A DNA stretch of 64,000 bases, taken from positions 186,001 through 250,000 of the forward strand of contig CAVQYC010000003.1 in assembly GCA_963717985.1 (NCBI GenBank), given 5' to 3'. The DNA is from BOG-1155 sp963717985. GTDB taxonomy: Bacteria; Desulfobacterota; Syntrophorhabdia; Syntrophorhabdales; WCHB1-27. The position numbers and the translations under genes are program-made. Each line of letters opens with the position of its first letter. The first letter of the stretch is position 1. Shown piece after piece: positions 61,860 to 64,000 of this stretch. Under the pieces are notes generated by a model. That model worked only from the letters and a program-made list of their open reading frames with translations. It was not told where the DNA came from and did no database searches.

Positions 61860-62162
61860 ATGTCAAGACCGAAGAAGTGCCGCTGTATAAATTGCCGCCC
61901 CGATGCCTCATATTTCAAGCCGAAGGGGATCCCTCTTGTCCAACTTGAGGAGATCTCTTTGGACCTTGATGAATTGGAAGCCATCAGGCTTGCCGACTAC
62001 GAAGGCCGGTATCACGAGGAGGCAGCCCGTGATATGAAGGTTTCCAGGGCAACTTTCGGGCGCATCGTCAACGGGGCCAGGCGTAAGGTGGCAGAGGCGC
62101 TGATACGGGGTAAGGCCCTGAAAATAGAGACACACGACATCCACAAGGAGGATGCAGAATGA
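61860..62162 (+). CDS. DUF134 DNA-binding protein
   Basis: 100 aa. It opens with RPKKCRCINCRPDASYFKPK (Cys cluster) and has the HTH YEGRYHEEAARDMKVSRATFGRI. A small regulator, probably metal- or Fe-S-sensing through the N-terminal Cys. No ribosome site precedes the ATG, which coincides with the predicted transcript start, so a leaderless message is likely. It overlaps the NifX-like gene by four bases (ATGA). Confidence 0.85.
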   Translation: MSRPKKCRCINCRPDASYFKPKGIPLVQLEEISLDLDELEAIRLADYEGRYHEEAARDMKVSRATFGRIVNGARRKVAEALIRGKALKIETHDIHKEDAE

Positions 62163-62539
62163 AGGTATGTTTCGCGGTCGAGAAGGATGAAGGCATCAAC
62201 AGTGCAGTCTATGGACATTTCGGCACGGCGCCCGTGTTCGTCATGGTCGATACGGAGACGGATGGCGTCGGTACGGTCGGCAACAAGGACGTCGACCACG
62301 TGCACGGCGCGTGCAACCCGTTTCAGGCGATCGGCGGTCAGGCAGTCGATGCGGTTGTCGTGGGAGGCATAGGCGCGGGCGCCATCTCCGGACTCAATGC
62401 GAGGGGCATTAAAGTGTACCGGTCCGGCGCTGAGACGGTCAAACAGAACATAGATCTCCTGAAAGAGGGCAAGCTCCCCCTGCTCACCATGCAGCATGCA
62501 TGCGCCGGCCACTCAGATGGCAGTTGTGAACACCACTAG
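62159..62539 (+). CDS. NifX/NifB-type cofactor-binding domain protein
   Basis: 126 aa. Family: VCFAVEKDEGINSAVYGHFG, FVMVDTETDGVGTVG, VVVGGIGAGAISGLNARGIK and VYRSGAETVKQNIDLL, with a His/Cys-rich end (CAGHSDGSCEHH). Such domains bind FeMo-type or other metal clusters. Coupled to DUF134 by ATGA; in the 45339-46091 gene the same pair is fused. Confidence 0.88.
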   Translation: MKVCFAVEKDEGINSAVYGHFGTAPVFVMVDTETDGVGTVGNKDVDHVHGACNPFQAIGGQAVDAVVVGGIGAGAISGLNARGIKVYRSGAETVKQNIDLLKEGKLPLLTMQHACAGHSDGSCEHH

Positions 62540-62562
62540 GCCACCAGGAGGAGGATACATCC

Positions 62563-62793
62563 ATGCCGATCTATGAATATCGCTGTGAGAAATGCGGTGC
62601 AATAACTGAAGTCCTGGTCCTTGGCAAAGAGGAGATGCCTGCCTGCGCGAAGTGCGGGAGTAAAGCCCTAGTGAAGCTTATGTCCGCGGCAAATGTCGGG
62701 GCCGCCTCCCCGTCGTTCTCTCCCCCGGAAACCGGCGGCTGCTGCGGCTCTCCCGGTTCGTGCGGTAGTCCCGGAAGCTGCTGCTCCGGGTAG
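62563..62793 (+). CDS. FmdB-type zinc ribbon protein
   Basis: 76 aa. PIYEYRCEKCGAITEVL and ACAKCGSKALVKLMSA give the FmdB zinc ribbon; the end is a Gly/Ser/Cys-rich repeat (GGCCGSPGSCGSPGSCCSG). FmdB proteins are small, probably regulatory or assembly factors. GGAGGA precedes the ATG. Last gene of the DUF134-NifX transcript, followed by a terminator. Confidence 0.85.
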   Translation: MPIYEYRCEKCGAITEVLVLGKEEMPACAKCGSKALVKLMSAANVGAASPSFSPPETGGCCGSPGSCGSPGSCCSG

Positions 62794-62820
62794 AACACGG
62801 TGGAGATTCCAGCAGAAAAA

Positions 62821-62862
62821 GAAGAGGTTGCCCAGAGTTCTCCGACCTTGGGCAACCTCTTC
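62821..62862 (+). terminator. Strong terminator-like hairpin
   Basis: A perfect 13-bp inverted repeat (GAAGAGGTTGCCC at 62821-62833, complement at 62850-62862) with a 16-base loop lies 28 bases after the FmdB-type gene. No long T-run follows. The rest of 62794-63004 holds nothing else. Confidence 0.7.
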
Positions 62863-63004
62863 CCGTCAAATCAATGATCCAAACGTATAAAGCACCCCTA
62901 TTAGGGCATTCGGAAGGCGGAAAGCTTCTTCTTGCTGGTCCGAGGGCTTTGCGAAAAATAATGGGAGGGTTCCCGGCAACAGGCATTATTCTTGAGAAAA
63001 GCCT

Positions 63005-63607
63005 TTACGGGCCAGATGAACGCTCTGCCGCCTCGTAGAGCCCCTCTCCCCGGCATGCCAGACACGTCGCACCATCCGCAAGGGGGTACGCCTCCTTACA
63101 TATCGGACAAACGGCAAACCGGCCCCGGCGCCTCTTTACGCGCACCCAGTCGGCAACCTTTACGCGCTGGATGCCGCATATGCCTGCACCGGCCCTCCGT
63201 GCCTCATCCAGCAAACGGTCAATTGGCTGCTCTTTCTTGGTCTTGAGCTTGAAGAACCATGCCTCGAGCTCCGGCCAGGCGCTTATCTTTACAGGGTCTA
63301 TGAAGACCCGGATTCCTTCCCCGGTCTCTTTGCCATAGAGGGTGAGGGCAAACCGCCCCACATCGATCACCTTAACCCAACCGTTGCCTAAGGTGCAGGG
63401 CGTAAGAAGCTGAACGGCGTCGGGCAGGCACTTGGAGGTCTCGCATACGGCGTCAAACAACCCCTTTCCCTGAAGACGGCTGCAAGCCAGATCCACCATG
63501 AATCCACCGACAATCACGCCTATGGCCTCGAAGCCATGGAAAGACCGCACACGGTCGACGAACTCCTCGAAGGTGTAGGATCGAATACGAACGGTTGAAT
63601 CATTCAT
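63005..63607 (-). CDS. FmdE-family zinc-binding protein
   Basis: 200 aa. N-terminal FmdE domain: TFEEFVDRVRSFHGFEAIGV, LDAVCETSKCLPDAVQLLTP-like Cys pair with CTLGNGWVKVIDVG, and RFALTLYGKETGEGIRVF. The C-terminal zinc ribbon is CPICKEAYPLADGATCLACRG. These relatives of formylmethanofuran dehydrogenase subunit E occur in non-methanogens, often in molybdenum or redox contexts. Its start overlaps the upstream stop by ATGA. Confidence 0.85.
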   Translation of the reverse strand: MNDSTVRIRSYTFEEFVDRVRSFHGFEAIGVIVGGFMVDLACSRLQGKGLFDAVCETSKCLPDAVQLLTPCTLGNGWVKVIDVGRFALTLYGKETGEGIRVFIDPVKISAWPELEAWFFKLKTKKEQPIDRLLDEARRAGAGICGIQRVKVADWVRVKRRRGRFAVCPICKEAYPLADGATCLACRGEGLYEAAERSSGP

Positions 63608-63933
63608 TGCCGACGCCCGATTACACGCATCCGCGCATCGATCTCTTTCCTCCGAACCGTCCCGTCCTCGGAAGCATCGGACGAACGCTCCGCTGCCGCG
63701 CCAAAATGGCAGGTTACGTCATGGGCAGGGTAGAATCCCGATCCGAAGGGGAAGCAGTACTCCCAGGGGATGGCCCCTTTCAGAAAGTACGGTGCGAGCA
63801 TGGGGTTGAAGGCCGGCCCGTCGACATCGGATGCCAGATGGATCTCTCCGCAGTAGCCCGAGCCGCGGGCCGCCATTACCGCAGAAAGGGCTGCGCCCCC
63901 ATTCCCAAGGATAAGGAGACGTTCGTCCCTCAC
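63604..63933 (-). CDS. FAD-dependent oxidoreductase, N-terminal part only
   Basis: 109 aa from a GTG. Residues 5-75 match the N-terminus of a pyridine-nucleotide-disulfide type flavoprotein (LLILGNGGAALSAVMAARGS; DVDGPAFNPMLAPYFLKGAI; FPFGSGFYPAHDVTCHFG). Then the sequence turns unrelated (AAAERSSDASEDG ... RRQ) and stops. Usual length is about 400 aa. Loss of the middle by deletion fits best: the stop still forms ATGA with the fmdE-like start. Non-functional or a new short protein. Confidence 0.65.
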   Translation of the reverse strand: MRDERLLILGNGGAALSAVMAARGSGYCGEIHLASDVDGPAFNPMLAPYFLKGAIPWEYCFPFGSGFYPAHDVTCHFGAAAERSSDASEDGTVRRKEIDARMRVIGRRQ

Positions 63934-63962
63934 GGATTTACACGTCTCCCGAGGAAATAACG

Positions 63963-64000
63963 ATGAGTGACCGCAGCAGCTTGACGGATGCCTTGTCCGC
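63963..64000 (+). CDS. Possible start of a gene running off the right edge
   Basis: ATG at 63963, with GAGGA eight bases upstream, opens a frame (MSDRSSLTDALS) that continues to the window end. It is divergent from the flavoprotein fragment. Too short to identify. Confidence 0.25.
   Translation, partial: MSDRSSLTDALS

Noticed and set aside
1..64000. CRISPR arrays, complete insertion sequences, rRNA genes and complete tRNAs
   Set aside because: No regularly spaced repeats, transposase frames with terminal repeats, or intact structural RNA genes were seen on either strand.

Overview
The window is about 57 % GC (estimated by eye), densely coded, and reads as one chromosome segment of an anaerobic, motile, selenocysteine-using bacterium of the Deltaproteobacteria/Desulfobacterota type. 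The clues are a DsrC-DsrM-DsrK redox module, MetV-MetF, several MinD/Mrp-type ATPases carrying NifX-like domains, DUF134 and DUF364 proteins, sigma-54 promoters, and a HesB-like protein with an in-frame TGA at its key cysteine. I cannot name the species. No rRNA, complete tRNA, CRISPR array or intact insertion sequence was seen.

Layout. (1) 1-5975, minus: flagellar rod/ring/hook-junction operon flgF-flgG-flgA-flgH-flgI-flgJ(N)-flgM-flgN-flgK; flgK runs off the left edge. (2) 6226-13825, minus: chemotaxis operon with an HDOD protein, cheB, a HEAT-repeat protein, cheR, cheY, cheA, cheW and a small unknown. (3) 13947-18351: a Zorya-like zorA-zorB-zorC operon without a recognisable nuclease or helicase, and a divergent unknown gene. 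(4) 18611-19798: an intact sigma-70 promoter followed by only the 5' half of a tRNA-Leu, then about 1.1 kb of DNA without convincing genes. (5) 19799-30305: a molybdopterin oxidoreductase, two DUF1614 membrane proteins, a histidine kinase, a frameshifted M16 peptidase and several decayed gene remnants. (6) 30330-38291, minus: a tripartite RND efflux operon led by a DUF302 gene with its own sigma-54 promoter, and a PAS/AAA+/Fis enhancer-binding protein. (7) 38447-45160: a sigma-54-driven metV-metF operon followed by a small metal-binding protein, a methyltransferase, two UPF0261 (Tm-1-like) paralogs and a C_GCAxxG_C_C protein. (8) 45259-50690: a DUF134-NifX protein, MinD-like ferredoxin ATPases, Mrp-NifX, DUF364 and a gamma carbonic anhydrase. 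(9) 50760-55446, minus: a selenoprotein operon with a sigma-54 promoter, then a MerR regulator with dsrC-dsrM-dsrK. (10) 55551-64000: a shortened XdhC, a radical SAM protein, an IscU/IscS pair whose IscS lacks the PLP lysine, a transglutaminase-like protein, an MBL-fold/MoaE-like pair, DUF134-NifX-FmdB, FmdE and a shortened flavoprotein.

How the parts may work together. The enhancer-binding protein at 36906-38291 sits beside paired TTAACAT half-sites placed about 100 bp upstream of the metV sigma-54 promoter. The same half-sites lie upstream of the sigma-54 promoter of the selenoprotein operon 13 kb away, which suggests one regulon joining one-carbon metabolism to an Fe-S/selenium protein. 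Fe-S and metal-cofactor handling (IscU/IscS, HesB-like, NifX, Mrp, DUF134) recurs through the right half of the window.

The left half shows decay and rearrangement: a half tRNA, an internally deleted P-type ATPase, a duplicate methyltransferase tail and single-base frameshifts. These fit a mobile or accessory region next to conserved motility genes.
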